Positions 43,752-52,662 of a stretch of DNA of 64,000 nt are shown piece after piece (position 1 is the first letter of the stretch; each line of letters starts with the position of its first letter). Under the pieces are notes generated by a model. The model worked only from the letters and a program-made list of their open reading frames with translations. It was not told where the DNA came from and made no database searches. The position numbers were made by a program, and so were the translations under genes. The stretch lies in contig OMWH01000015.1 in assembly GCA_900314755.1 (NCBI GenBank), positions 1 through 64,000 on the forward strand. Direction: 5' to 3'. The DNA comes from an uncultured Prevotellaceae bacterium. GTDB lineage: Bacteria > Bacteroidota > Bacteroidia > Bacteroidales > Bacteroidaceae.

Positions 43752-45383
43752 ATGGAAACAAAGTATATCTTCGTAACAGGCGGTGTCGTTTCGTCCCTTG
43801 GTAAGGGGATCATCTCCGCCAGTATTGGCAAACTGCTCCAGGCACGTGGCTATAAGATCACTATTCAGAAGTTTGACCCCTACATCAACATCGACCCCGG
43901 GACACTGAACCCCTATGAGCATGGAGAGTGCTATGTGACGGTCGATGGCATGGAGACCGACCTGGACTTAGGACATTATGAGCGTTTTACAGGTATTCAC
44001 ACGACGCGTAACAACTCCATTACCACCGGGCGTATCTACAAGACGGTCATCGACAGGGAACGCCGGGGGGATTATCTGGGTAAGACCATCCAGGTGGTGC
44101 CCCATATCACTGATGAGATCAAACGCCGTATGCTGCGTGAGAGTGAAGAGTTAAAAGTGAAGAGTGAAGAATTAAATTTTGACTTCGTCATCACAGAAGT
44201 GGGAGGTACTATCGGTGATATAGAGAGTGCCCCTTTCATGGAGGCTATCCGACAGTTGCGCTGGCAACTGGGTCGTGATGCCGTGTGTGTCCATCTCACC
44301 TACGTTCCTTACCTGAAAGCCGCCGATGAGTTGAAAACAAAACCCACCCAGCATTCCGTCAAGGAATTGCAAGGCATGGGAATCCAGCCCGATATCCTCG
44401 TCCTGCGTACCGAGCGTCATCTTGATGACCATCTTCGTATGAAAGTTGCCTCGTTCTGTAATGTTGACCTCGAGTGTGTGGTGCAGAGCGAGGATATGCC
44501 CAGCATCTATGAGGTGCCGGTCAGTATGCAGCGACAGGGGCTGGATGCTGCCATCATGCGGAAGATCGGTATTCCTGTGGGAATGACTCCTGCGATGAAG
44601 CCTTGGCATGACTTCCTTGACAAGCAGCGCCATGCCACCCGTGAGGTGCACGTCGGACTGGTGGGAAAATATGACTTGCAGGATGCGTATAAGAGCATCC
44701 GGGAGAGCCTGAACCTCGCAGGTGTCTATAATGATGTGAAAGTCAAGCTCCATTTTATCAATAGTGAGCAGGTCACCAAGGAAAATGTGGCAGACCAGTT
44801 ACAGGAGGTAGCGGGTATCATCATCTGTCCGGGCTTCGGTCAAAGGGGCATCGAGGGGAAAATTATCGTAGCGGAATATACCCGTACTCACGATATCCCC
44901 ACCTTTGGCATCTGTCTTGGTATGCAGATGATGGTGATAGAATTCGCACGGAATGTGCTGGGCTATGCGGATGCAGACAGTTGTGAGATGAATCCCCAGA
45001 CCTCGCATCCCGTCATCGACCTGATGGAGGAGCAGAAAAATATCACACAGATGGGAGGCACGATGCGTCTGGGAGCTTATGAGTGTGAACTGGTCAAGGG
45101 TAGTAAGACCGCTGAGGCTTATGGTCAGCAGACGCTCATCAAGGAGCGCCACCGCCATCGCTATGAGTTCAATAACCAATATATGGAGGAATACGAGCGG
45201 AATGGCATGAAACTGGTAGGAGTCAATCCTGCCGCCCGTCTGGTGGAGATTGTCGAGATTTCCACCTTGCGCTGGTATATCGGTACTCAGTTCCATCCGG
45301 AATACTCGTCTACGGTGCTTCACCCACATCCATTGTTTATGTCGTTTATTAAAGAATGTTGTCATGGAAGAGCTGAAGCATGA
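43752..45383 (+). CDS. pyrG: CTP synthase
   Basis: A 543-residue enzyme that aminates UTP to CTP using glutamine. The synthase domain begins KYIFVTGGVVSSLGKGIISA, followed by the KFDPYINIDPGTLNPYEHGE block. The C-terminal class I glutaminase has FGICLGMQMMV (nucleophile Cys) and the catalytic His in HPEYSS. In the synthase domain, SEELKVKSEELN replaces the usual short loop before FDFVITEVGGTIGDIES. It is encoded by five 7-bp repeats (44142-44176). Its 3' end overlaps the purF-like gene by 20 nt. Confidence 0.97.
   Translation: METKYIFVTGGVVSSLGKGIISASIGKLLQARGYKITIQKFDPYINIDPGTLNPYEHGECYVTVDGMETDLDLGHYERFTGIHTTRNNSITTGRIYKTVIDRERRGDYLGKTIQVVPHITDEIKRRMLRESEELKVKSEELNFDFVITEVGGTIGDIESAPFMEAIRQLRWQLGRDAVCVHLTYVPYLKAADELKTKPTQHSVKELQGMGIQPDILVLRTERHLDDHLRMKVASFCNVDLECVVQSEDMPSIYEVPVSMQRQGLDAAIMRKIGIPVGMTPAMKPWHDFLDKQRHATREVHVGLVGKYDLQDAYKSIRESLNLAGVYNDVKVKLHFINSEQVTKENVADQLQEVAGIIICPGFGQRGIEGKIIVAEYTRTHDIPTFGICLGMQMMVIEFARNVLGYADADSCEMNPQTSHPVIDLMEEQKNITQMGGTMRLGAYECELVKGSKTAEAYGQQTLIKERHRHRYEFNNQYMEEYERNGMKLVGVNPAARLVEIVEISTLRWYIGTQFHPEYSSTVLHPHPLFMSFIKECCHGRAEA
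44142..44176 (+). repeat. 7-bp tandem repeat, 5 units, inside pyrG
   Basis: Units AGTGAAG, AGTTAAA, AGTGAAG, AGTGAAG, AATTAAA. AGTGAAG read on the other strand is CTTCACT, the repeat unit found upstream of lptD (55876-55903). Confidence 0.85.
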
Positions 45384-47103
45384 GTGTGGGGTGGCAGTGA
45401 TCCGCCTGTTGAAGCCCTTGTCCTACTACCAGCGGAAATACGGGACGTGGCGGTATGGACTCAACAAACTCTATCTTCTGATGGAGAAACAGCATAACCG
45501 TGGACAGGAAGGGGCTGGTATCGCCTGTGTCAATCTGGATGCTACTGCTGGCACGGAATATATGTTCCGTGAAAGGGCAGAGGGGAAGGATGCCATCACC
45601 GAGATTTTCAAGCGGACGGACGACTCCTTTGCCGGACAGTTGTATATGGGGCATCTGCGTTATTCCACGACAGGGAAAAGCGGATTGACTTTCGTGCATC
45701 CTTTCTTGCGTCGTAACAACTGGCGGGCGAAGAACCTGTGTCTCTGTGGTAACTTTAATATGACGAACATCGACGAGGTCTTTGACTATCTGACCGGTCA
45801 GGGACAGTCACCACGCATCTATAGCGACTCCTATATCATGCTGGAACTGATGGGGCACCGTCTCGACCGGGAGGCGGAACGACTCTATGCCGAGGCGAGG
45901 GAGAAACAACTGGAAGGCACTGCCGTCACACGGTATATCGAGGACCATATCCGGATGGAGAACGTACTTGCCAAGACCCTGTCTCATTTCGATGGCGGTT
46001 ATGTGATGTGTGGTATGACAGGCAGTGGGGAGATGTTTGCCATGAGAGACCCCTGGGGTATCAGACCAGCTTTCTATTATCAGGATGATGAGGTGGTGGT
46101 GATTGCCAGCGAGCGTCCTGTGATACAGACCGTCTTCGACCTGTCCGCAGAGGATGTCCACGAGTTACAGCCAGGGCAGTCATTGCTAATCCGTAAGAGT
46201 GGAGAGCAGTGTCTGGAACAGATTCTTCCTCCCCAGAAGTATAGCGCCTGCTCCTTTGAGCGTATCTATTTCAGCAGAGGGTCCGACCGTGACATCTATC
46301 AGGAGCGCAAACGGTTGGGCGAGCAGTTGATGGAACCGATCATGCAGGCAATCAACGGGGAGGTGTCGCATACGGTATTCTCCTATATCCCCAATACAGC
46401 GGAAGTTGCTTTCTGTGGTATGACGGACGGTTTCCGTCGCTTGGATCATGAGGTACGTATCGAGAAAGTGGTGTGGAAGGATATCAAGTTACGGACTTTC
46501 ATTACTGAAGGTACAGAGCGTAACGACCTTGCCGCCCATGTCTATGACATCACCTATGGGAGTCTGACACCCTATGTGGATAACCTGGTGATTATTGATG
46601 ACAGCATCGTGCGGGGAACTACCCTGCGGGAGAGTATCTTCAAGATCCTGGACCGCCTGCATCCCAAGAAAATCGTGATGGTGAGCAGTTCCCCCCAGAT
46701 CCGTTATCCTGACTATTATGGTATTGATATGTCGAGACTGGAGGAACTCTGTGTCTTCCGTGCCGCCATCGAACTGATCAAGGACAGGGGGATGCAGCAG
46801 TTGATAGCGGACACTTACCGTGCCTGTAAGACTGATCCTTCAACAGCCAATCATGTCAAGGATATCTACAGTCCCTTCACCATAGAGGAAATCAACCGGA
46901 AGATGGTGGAGATGCTCCGCCCGGAGAAGATGCTGACTCCCGTGGAACTGGTGTTCCAGTCGATAGGCGGACTGCACCGTGCCTGTCCCCATCATCCGGG
47001 AGACTGGTATTTTACAGGTGACTATCCCACGGTGGGAGGTATCCGGATGGTCAACCGTGCCTTTGTGAGTTATGTGGAACAAGTATTGAAGTTACAACTA
47101 TAA
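45364..47103 (+). CDS. Amidophosphoribosyltransferase-family protein
   Basis: About 579 residues. The start MEELKHECGVAVIRL leaves Cys8 as the expected N-terminal nucleophile after propeptide cleavage of a class II glutamine amidotransferase. The C-terminal phosphoribosyltransferase domain has the PRPP loop LVIIDDSIVRGTTLRES. It makes phosphoribosylamine, purine step 1. It is longer than standard PurF (about 500) and diverges from it, so it may be a Bacteroidetes-specific PurF-like paralogue. The open frame extends to 45250 inside pyrG, but the ATG at 45364 matches the amidotransferase start. It overlaps pyrG by 20 nt and precedes asnB by 12 nt. Confidence 0.88.
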   Translation: MEELKHECGVAVIRLLKPLSYYQRKYGTWRYGLNKLYLLMEKQHNRGQEGAGIACVNLDATAGTEYMFRERAEGKDAITEIFKRTDDSFAGQLYMGHLRYSTTGKSGLTFVHPFLRRNNWRAKNLCLCGNFNMTNIDEVFDYLTGQGQSPRIYSDSYIMLELMGHRLDREAERLYAEAREKQLEGTAVTRYIEDHIRMENVLAKTLSHFDGGYVMCGMTGSGEMFAMRDPWGIRPAFYYQDDEVVVIASERPVIQTVFDLSAEDVHELQPGQSLLIRKSGEQCLEQILPPQKYSACSFERIYFSRGSDRDIYQERKRLGEQLMEPIMQAINGEVSHTVFSYIPNTAEVAFCGMTDGFRRLDHEVRIEKVVWKDIKLRTFITEGTERNDLAAHVYDITYGSLTPYVDNLVIIDDSIVRGTTLRESIFKILDRLHPKKIVMVSSSPQIRYPDYYGIDMSRLEELCVFRAAIELIKDRGMQQLIADTYRACKTDPSTANHVKDIYSPFTIEEINRKMVEMLRPEKMLTPVELVFQSIGGLHRACPHHPGDWYFTGDYPTVGGIRMVNRAFVSYVEQVLKLQL

Positions 47104-47115
47104 AAGAAGTATATT

Positions 47116-48780
47116 ATGTGTGGAATCGTAGCTATATTGAATGTAAAGGAACAGACGCAGCAGTGGCGTCAGAAAGCATTGCGTATGAGTCAGAAGATAC
47201 GTCACCGCGGACCAGACTGGAGTGGTATCTATTGCGGGGGTTCAGCAATCCTTGCCCATGAGCGGCTGAGTATCGTCGATCCCGAGTCAGGAGGACAGCC
47301 ATTGTTCTCTCCTGACAGGAAACAGGTTCTTGCCGTCAATGGGGAGATATATAACCATCAGGACATCCGACGGCAGTTTGCCGGAAAGTATGACTTCCAG
47401 ACGGGCAGTGACTGTGAGGTGATTCTCGCCCTGTATCGTGAGAAAGGCATTGATTTCCTGGAGGACCTCAGTGGCATCTTTGCCTTTGTGCTCTATGACG
47501 AGGAGAAGGATACCTTCCTCATTGCCCGTGACCCTATCGGTGTCATTCCCCTTTATATCGGTTATGACGATGACGGGACGGTATATGTCGCCTCCGAGTT
47601 GAAGGCTTTGGAAGGACAGTGTCAGCGTTATGAGCCTTTCCTGCCTGGACACTATTATTGGAGTGGGGAAGGACAGATGCATCGTTACTACCACCGTGAC
47701 TGGATGTCGTATGATGCCGTGAAGGATAGCGGCGCAAGTTCTGAGGATATCCGTCAGGCACTGCGGGCAGCCGTCAAGCGTCAGTTGATGTCTGATGTCC
47801 CATACGGCGTACTGCTCAGTGGCGGTCTCGACTCCTCTGTTATCTCCGCCGTTGCGGAGCGTTATTCCGAGATGCGTATTGAGGACAACTCCCAGACGAA
47901 GGCATACTGGCCTCGTCTGCATTCCTTCGCAGTGGGACTGAAGGGGGCTCCTGACTTGGCAAAGGCAAGACTTGTCGCTGATCATATCGGTACGGTGCAT
48001 CATGAGATCAACTATACCATTCAGGAAGGTCTTGATGCCTTGCGTGATGTTATCTATTTCATCGAGACGTATGATGTCACCACGGTACGTGCCTCTACAC
48101 CGATGTACCTCCTTGCCCGTGTCATCAAGTCGATGGGTATCAAAATGGTACTCTCTGGCGAAGGTGCTGATGAGATATTCGGAGGCTACCTGTATTTCCA
48201 TAAGGCACCAGATGCTAAGGCATTCCATGAGGAGACAGTCCGTAAACTCTCCAAGCTCCATCTGTATGACTGTCTGCGTGCAAACAAGAGTCTGTCGGCA
48301 TGGGGCGTGGAGGGGCGTGTGCCTTTCCTCGATAAGGAGTTCCTGGATGTCGCCATGCGTACCAACCCGCAGGCGAAGATGTGTCCTGGTAAGACGATGG
48401 AGAAGCGGATTGTCCGTGAGGCGTTCTCGGATATGTTACCCGAGGAGATTGTCTGGCGACAGAAAGAACAGTTTAGTGACGGGGTAGGGTATTCGTGGAT
48501 TGACACCCTCAAGAAGATGACCAGTGAGGCAGTGAGTGACGAGCAGATGGCGCATGCCGCAGAGCGGTTTCCTATCAATCCGCCAAAGAACAAGGAGGAG
48601 TATTATTACCGCAGTATCTTTGCGGAGCATTTCCCCTCTGACAGTGCTGCCCGTAGTGTTCCCAGTGAGGCGAGTGTGGCATGCTCCACAGCCATCGCAC
48701 TGGAATGGGATGAGGCTTTCAAGAATATGAACGACCCCAGTGGACGTGCCGTCAAAGGGGTTCACGAACAGGCTTATTAA
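47116..48780 (+). CDS. asnB: Asparagine synthase B (glutamine-hydrolysing)
   Basis: A 554-residue enzyme: N-terminal class II amidotransferase starting MCGIVAILN with Cys2 as nucleophile, then the synthetase domain with the PP-loop SGGLDSSVISA and LSGEGADEIFGGYLYFH. It makes asparagine from aspartate, glutamine and ATP. Length matches E. coli AsnB. It is the last gene of the PII-amt-porin-pyrG-purF-like-asnB operon and is followed by a strong bidirectional terminator at 48810-48844. Confidence 0.96.
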   Translation: MCGIVAILNVKEQTQQWRQKALRMSQKIRHRGPDWSGIYCGGSAILAHERLSIVDPESGGQPLFSPDRKQVLAVNGEIYNHQDIRRQFAGKYDFQTGSDCEVILALYREKGIDFLEDLSGIFAFVLYDEEKDTFLIARDPIGVIPLYIGYDDDGTVYVASELKALEGQCQRYEPFLPGHYYWSGEGQMHRYYHRDWMSYDAVKDSGASSEDIRQALRAAVKRQLMSDVPYGVLLSGGLDSSVISAVAERYSEMRIEDNSQTKAYWPRLHSFAVGLKGAPDLAKARLVADHIGTVHHEINYTIQEGLDALRDVIYFIETYDVTTVRASTPMYLLARVIKSMGIKMVLSGEGADEIFGGYLYFHKAPDAKAFHEETVRKLSKLHLYDCLRANKSLSAWGVEGRVPFLDKEFLDVAMRTNPQAKMCPGKTMEKRIVREAFSDMLPEEIVWRQKEQFSDGVGYSWIDTLKKMTSEAVSDEQMAHAAERFPINPPKNKEEYYYRSIFAEHFPSDSAARSVPSEASVACSTAIALEWDEAFKNMNDPSGRAVKGVHEQAY

Positions 48781-48809
48781 CAATGGAATAGAGCCTCCAT
48801 TCACCAAAA

Positions 48810-48844
48810 ATAAAGCCTTTAAACACATCGTTTAAAGGCTTTAT
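48810..48844. terminator. Bidirectional terminator after asnB
   Basis: A perfect 15-bp stem (ATAAAGCCTTTAAAC with GTTTAAAGGCTTTAT) and 5-nt loop lie between convergent asnB and the thioredoxin-like gene. Confidence 0.85.
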
Positions 48845-48849
48845 CTGAT

Positions 48850-49689
48850 TTATTCCCCGTATATTTCCCTCAGCTTGCTGAGGAGATTCTTGCCTCGCAG
48901 GTCCATGGCGACAATCTTGCCAGTGGGGTCTACCAGTACATTAGAAGGGATGCTGGAAATACCATAGAGGTCGGCAGCCGCACATTTCCATCCTTTCAGG
49001 TCACTCATCTGCTGCCATTTCATACCCATCTGCTGGATAGCAGCTACCCAAGCGCTTTTCCTCTGGTCGAAGGAAACACCCACCACGTTGAAACCTTTGC
49101 TCTGGTATCGCTCGTAAGCGGCAATGACATAAGGCATCTCCCTGCGGCAGGGTCCGCACCAGGAAGCCCAGAAGTCGACGAGCACATAGTTGCCTTTTCC
49201 CACCCACTGGCTGAGTTTTACTTCCTGGTCGTTCACATCATTCATCGTCAGTTCGTGGAACTGGATACCAGGGCGGCGCTTCTCATAACCCGCCAGCAGC
49301 TTCTTGGGGATATCCAGTTCAGGGTTGCGGTAGTAGGAAGCCTTCGGGTCGAGTGCCTCTTTCAGTCCCTCATAGCCCAGCTGGTACATCGCATCCTTGA
49401 TATACTTGACGGGCAGGTCGCTATTCTTGTTGTCACGGATAACCTCCCTGACAAACTCTATCTGTGCCTCCCCCAGTGAGTCAAGACGCTCGGACAATAT
49501 CCTTGCCTTTTCCTTACTCTCCGGAAGCTCTCCCTTCGGGTCTTTCTCCTGGATAGCCTTGAACTCGCTCATGATTCTCTCCGCCTGTTTGTCAAAGGCA
49601 TCCATCATGGGCTGGTAAGGGTCAATTGTTGTCTGTGCCTGTGCTGTCATGGTGACGGCAATCAGTGCGGAAATGATCAGTTTCTTCAT
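48850..49689 (-). CDS. TlpA-like thioredoxin-fold exported protein
   Basis: About 279 residues with a signal peptide (KKLIISALIAVTMTAQAQ), a helical N-terminal region of about 120 residues, and a C-terminal TlpA/ResA-type thioredoxin domain. The redox motif is FWASWCGPCRREMPYV (W-C-G-P-C). It probably reduces or repairs disulfides in the periplasm. I chose ATG 49689 rather than 49722 because the -7 box at 49712-49719 would fall inside the longer version. The specific partner is unknown. Confidence 0.88.
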   Translation of the reverse strand: MKKLIISALIAVTMTAQAQTTIDPYQPMMDAFDKQAERIMSEFKAIQEKDPKGELPESKEKARILSERLDSLGEAQIEFVREVIRDNKNSDLPVKYIKDAMYQLGYEGLKEALDPKASYYRNPELDIPKKLLAGYEKRRPGIQFHELTMNDVNDQEVKLSQWVGKGNYVLVDFWASWCGPCRREMPYVIAAYERYQSKGFNVVGVSFDQRKSAWVAAIQQMGMKWQQMSDLKGWKCAAADLYGISSIPSNVLVDPTGKIVAMDLRGKNLLSKLREIYGE

Positions 49690-49711
49690 GTCGTTATCAG
49701 TTATTTGCCTG

Positions 49712-49719
49712 CAAAGATA
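49712..49719 (-). promoter_or_regulatory. -7 promoter box of the TlpA-like gene
   Basis: The minus strand reads TATCTTTG, 22 nt before the chosen ATG. Confidence 0.65.
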
Positions 49720-49761
49720 CAAAAAATCTCAAATTTCGATAGCCAATTATCTTTTTTTTCG

Positions 49762-49769
49762 TACCTTTG
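49762..49769 (+). promoter_or_regulatory. -7 promoter box of yhhQ-queF
   Basis: TACCTTTG. The surrounding 22 bases (49753-49774) are identical at 21 positions to the lptD promoter (55906-55927). Confidence 0.75.
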
Positions 49770-49786
49770 CAGCCGATTAAAAAAAC

Positions 49787-49837
49787 AGGGGTACTTGCGA
49801 AACCTCAACGGAGGCGGACCCCCTTTAACAAAACAAG
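49787..49837 (+). promoter_or_regulatory. preQ1-I-like riboswitch with an extra hairpin
   Basis: P1: AGGGG (49787-49791) pairs with CCCCT (49820-49824), leaving C49819 unpaired where class I aptamers bind preQ1. The A-rich tail TTTAACAAAACAAG (49824-49837) is nearly identical to that of the Thermoanaerobacter preQ1-I aptamer as I recall it. Its CAAG (49834-49837) pairs perfectly with CTTG (49794-49797) in the P1 loop, the class I pseudoknot. Unusually, an extra hairpin CCTC-AACG-GAGG (49803-49814) is inserted in the loop. The pseudoknot ends 7 nt before the yhhQ ATG, suggesting translational control by queuosine precursor. Confidence 0.72.
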
Positions 49838-49844
49838 AATAATA

Positions 49845-50537
49845 ATGGAAAAAAAAGACAATCAGAAAGTCAGTGTGCTTTTTATGCTTTTCAGTGCACT
49901 GTTCTGTGTTTGCCTGATTACGGCAAACGTATTGGAGACAAAGCAAATCTCGTTTGGTATTGCTAATTTCACAGGTGGACTGCTGGTGTTCCCCGTCAGC
50001 TACATGATTAATGATGTCGTGTGTGAGGTATGGGGTTACCGTCGTGCCCGACTGCTTATCTGGGTGGGCTTCTCCATGAACTTCTTCTTTGTGGCAATGG
50101 CTGCATTGGCAGATGTGATACCAGGAGCTCCCTACTGGGATCGCAATGAGGCGTTTCACAGTATCTTCGGACTGGCTCCTCGTATAGCGGCAGCTTCGTT
50201 CATTGCTTTCCTTGCGGGTTCGTTCATCAATGCCTATGTGATGAGTCGTATGAAACTGTCGTCGGAGGGTAAGCACTTCTCTGCCCGAGCTATCCTGAGT
50301 ACGGTATTCGGTGAGTTGACAGACTCTCTCATCTTCTTTCCTTTGGCTTTCTCTTTTATCCTTCCTTGGGAAGAGATGCCCTCGCTGGTCATCACGCAGG
50401 TGGTGCTGAAGACATTATACGAGATTGTGGCATTGCCTTTTACCAAACGGGTGGTGAAATATACCAAAGAGCATGACCATGAGGATGTCTATGACTATGA
50501 TATTTCATATAATATCTTTAAAATTAAGAAAATATGA
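49845..50537 (+). CDS. Queuosine precursor transporter (YhhQ family)
   Basis: A 230-residue membrane protein with about six helices. The sequences [20 protein letters not shown] and [20 protein letters not shown] are typical of the YhhQ/COG1738 transporters that import preQ0/preQ1. It overlaps queF by 4 nt, so uptake and reduction are coupled. I chose ATG 49845: the frame is open further upstream, but that part is the riboswitch leader and has no protein-like sequence. Confidence 0.9.
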   Translation: MEKKDNQKVSVLFMLFSALFCVCLITANVLETKQISFGIANFTGGLLVFPVSYMINDVVCEVWGYRRARLLIWVGFSMNFFFVAMAALADVIPGAPYWDRNEAFHSIFGLAPRIAAASFIAFLAGSFINAYVMSRMKLSSEGKHFSARAILSTVFGELTDSLIFFPLAFSFILPWEEMPSLVITQVVLKTLYEIVALPFTKRVVKYTKEHDHEDVYDYDISYNIFKIKKI

Positions 50538-50995
50538 ATAGGGAACAGGATCACTTACAACAACTTGGTAAGAAGACCGAGTATCGGATGGACTATGCAC
50601 CAGAGGTACTGGAGACCTTTGAGAACAAACACCCTGACAACGACTACTGGGTGCAGTTCAACTGTCCGGAGTTCACGTCTCTCTGTCCGATTACGGGACA
50701 GCCTGACTTTGCGGAAATCAAGATCCTTTATATCCCGGGGAAACGAATGGTGGAGTCGAAGAGCCTCAAGCTCTATCTCTTCTCCTTCCGTAACCACGGG
50801 GATTTCCATGAGGACTGTGTGAACACCATCATGAAAGACTTGGTGAAACTGATGGAGCCCAAGTATATAGAGGTCATCGGCTTGTTCACTCCGCGTGGCG
50901 GTATCTCCATCTATCCATACGCTAATTACGGACAGCCGGGGACGAAATACGAAAAGATGGCTGAACAACGTCTGCTCAGCCATCAGATTATTTAA
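50534..50995 (+). CDS. queF: NADPH-dependent preQ0 reductase
   Basis: A 153-residue unimodular QueF, which reduces the nitrile of preQ0 to preQ1 for queuosine in tRNA. The active-site Cys lies in [16 protein letters not shown]. The QueF family motif is [21 protein letters not shown]-like, with its Glu and Lys residues. Length fits the short tunnel-fold type. It overlaps the transporter by 4 nt (ATGA) and shares its riboswitch leader. Confidence 0.95.
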   Translation: MNREQDHLQQLGKKTEYRMDYAPEVLETFENKHPDNDYWVQFNCPEFTSLCPITGQPDFAEIKILYIPGKRMVESKSLKLYLFSFRNHGDFHEDCVNTIMKDLVKLMEPKYIEVIGLFTPRGGISIYPYANYGQPGTKYEKMAEQRLLSHQII

Positions 50996-51013
50996 GATTC
51001 CGGTATCTCGTAA

Positions 51014-52651
51014 TTACTCAAAAGCGAAATCTTGAAGCGTACACAGCGACTTCTCTTTCGTTTCTGATTTGAAAACAAAGAATATCGCATGCTTACCTGC
51101 CAGTTCCGAAAGGGCTGGCAGTTCTGTTTTGATCTCTGTGGATGTCTTGGGCATATCCTTCTTCAAGGTGATGGAACCAATCTCCTTTCCACCTTGAGAG
51201 GTCCATGGACGATCCAGCATGATAGTGATGGTTCCGTCAATACCCTCTGGGATAAGTCGCATCGAGAGTTTCACATCCTTCCTGCCTTGAGCAGCATCGA
51301 AGTTAAAGTACTTGTATCCTACGATAGAACCGTCAGTGTTATTCACCACGAAATTGGTGTTGTTCTTCAGGTCATAGGGCTTCTCAAACTTGTCATCAGT
51401 ACCATAGCTGACAGCGACATACGAGCCGTAGAACGTGTTGTTAGGCCATTCATGAACGGCAACCTTCGGTCCTGTATACCAGCAGCAGATACCTGCGGAG
51501 TGACGCTCGAAGGGGTCCAGACCGTTCAAGGCGAAACCCTCGGAGGTGTATTCGCCCTCGCTGATCTCTACCTTACCGCCTTTCCCTTCCTCCACCTTCA
51601 CGGTGATGGGAGCCACCATTGCCTGACGGGCAAACTCGTTCAGTCCTGACTGACGGTGATAGAACACATACCACTGTCCGTTGATCTCACAGATACTGCC
51701 ATGGGTGTTACCGGAGACATTGGCAGAGGCGATGACATTGCCCTGCTCATCCTTCTCACGGGCACGGCCGTCGATAATAGTACCGCCATAGGTCCAAGGT
51801 CCTAACGGCTTGTCACTATAGGCATAGGCGAGGGTATAGTTGGTGGTAGGCAGTCCAAACTCGCCTTCCTCCGTGAAACGGCTGTAGATAAACACATACT
51901 TGTCCTTGATCTTACGAATCGAGGAAGCCTCGAAGAAGCGGAACTTACCGGGCTCCTTAAACCCGGATATCATACCGTCCACCACCTTTGTGCCGGGTTT
52001 GACAGTAGCCATCGTGGCTGGGTCAAGTTCCGCAGCCATGGAGTGTCCGAAGCCCCAGTAGCCGTAAACCTTACCGTCGTCATCTACGAACACACCAGGG
52101 TCGAACTGCAGCACACCATCAGTGGCATTGGGATTCTCCTTGTTCCAGTTGCAAACCTCAAAAGGACCATTCGGGCGGTCGCTCTTGGCAATCAGTCCAT
52201 TCCGTCCTCCATGCTGGTCGTTAGGATAGAGGTAGTAGGTCTTCTTACCGTTCTTGTCGGTTACCAGGGTCACATCAGGAGCGAAGAGTACATCGGCAAG
52301 ACTGTCTTTGTTGATGAACTCCCCTTTGGCATTCTTGCTGACGGCAAGTATCTCTCCATCGTAGCGCCATTTATTGAGACTGTCGACAGATGCCGACCAT
52401 ACCACCTGCTCACGTCCGCAGTAGTCAGTGATACGACTGTCATGTGAGCCATAGATATACACACGGTACTTCCCTGGCTGGTCAGGATCCTCGAAGACAT
52501 AAGGCTCTCCGTCGGGGATATGTTCCCAAAGCGGCAGATAAGGATTGCCTACTGTGGTGAGCATGTCTTTTGTCTCAACTGTTGGAGTGCTGCCTCCGCA
52601 TGCGGTCAGCAGCAGTCCGGAAAAAGCTAATAATGAGGTTTTTAGTTTCAT
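51014..52651 (-). CDS. Glycoside hydrolase family 43 lipoprotein
   Basis: A 545-residue predicted lipoprotein. The signal MKLKTSLLAFSGLLLTACGG has a lipobox (LTAC) with Cys18. A five-bladed propeller typical of GH43 follows (PDVTLVTDKNGKKTYYLYPN, FEASSIRKIKDKYVFIYSRF, NTHGSICEINGQWYVFYHR), then a C-terminal beta-sandwich of about 150 residues. GH43 enzymes are mostly arabinofuranosidases or xylosidases acting on plant hemicellulose. Specificity cannot be read here. No SusC/SusD pair is nearby, so it is not part of a typical utilisation locus. It is 11 nt from the next lipoprotein gene upstream and likely co-transcribed. Confidence 0.9.
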   Translation of the reverse strand: MKLKTSLLAFSGLLLTACGGSTPTVETKDMLTTVGNPYLPLWEHIPDGEPYVFEDPDQPGKYRVYIYGSHDSRITDYCGREQVVWSASVDSLNKWRYDGEILAVSKNAKGEFINKDSLADVLFAPDVTLVTDKNGKKTYYLYPNDQHGGRNGLIAKSDRPNGPFEVCNWNKENPNATDGVLQFDPGVFVDDDGKVYGYWGFGHSMAAELDPATMATVKPGTKVVDGMISGFKEPGKFRFFEASSIRKIKDKYVFIYSRFTEEGEFGLPTTNYTLAYAYSDKPLGPWTYGGTIIDGRAREKDEQGNVIASANVSGNTHGSICEINGQWYVFYHRQSGLNEFARQAMVAPITVKVEEGKGGKVEISEGEYTSEGFALNGLDPFERHSAGICCWYTGPKVAVHEWPNNTFYGSYVAVSYGTDDKFEKPYDLKNNTNFVVNNTDGSIVGYKYFNFDAAQGRKDVKLSMRLIPEGIDGTITIMLDRPWTSQGGKEIGSITLKKDMPKTSTEIKTELPALSELAGKHAIFFVFKSETKEKSLCTLQDFAFE

Positions 52652-52662
52652 AGATGGTTATT

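Noticed and set aside
45250-45363. Upstream extension of the purF-like gene inside pyrG
   Set aside because: Those codons are an out-of-frame reading of the pyrG glutaminase domain. Class II amidotransferases need a near-N-terminal Cys, which the ATG at 45364 provides.
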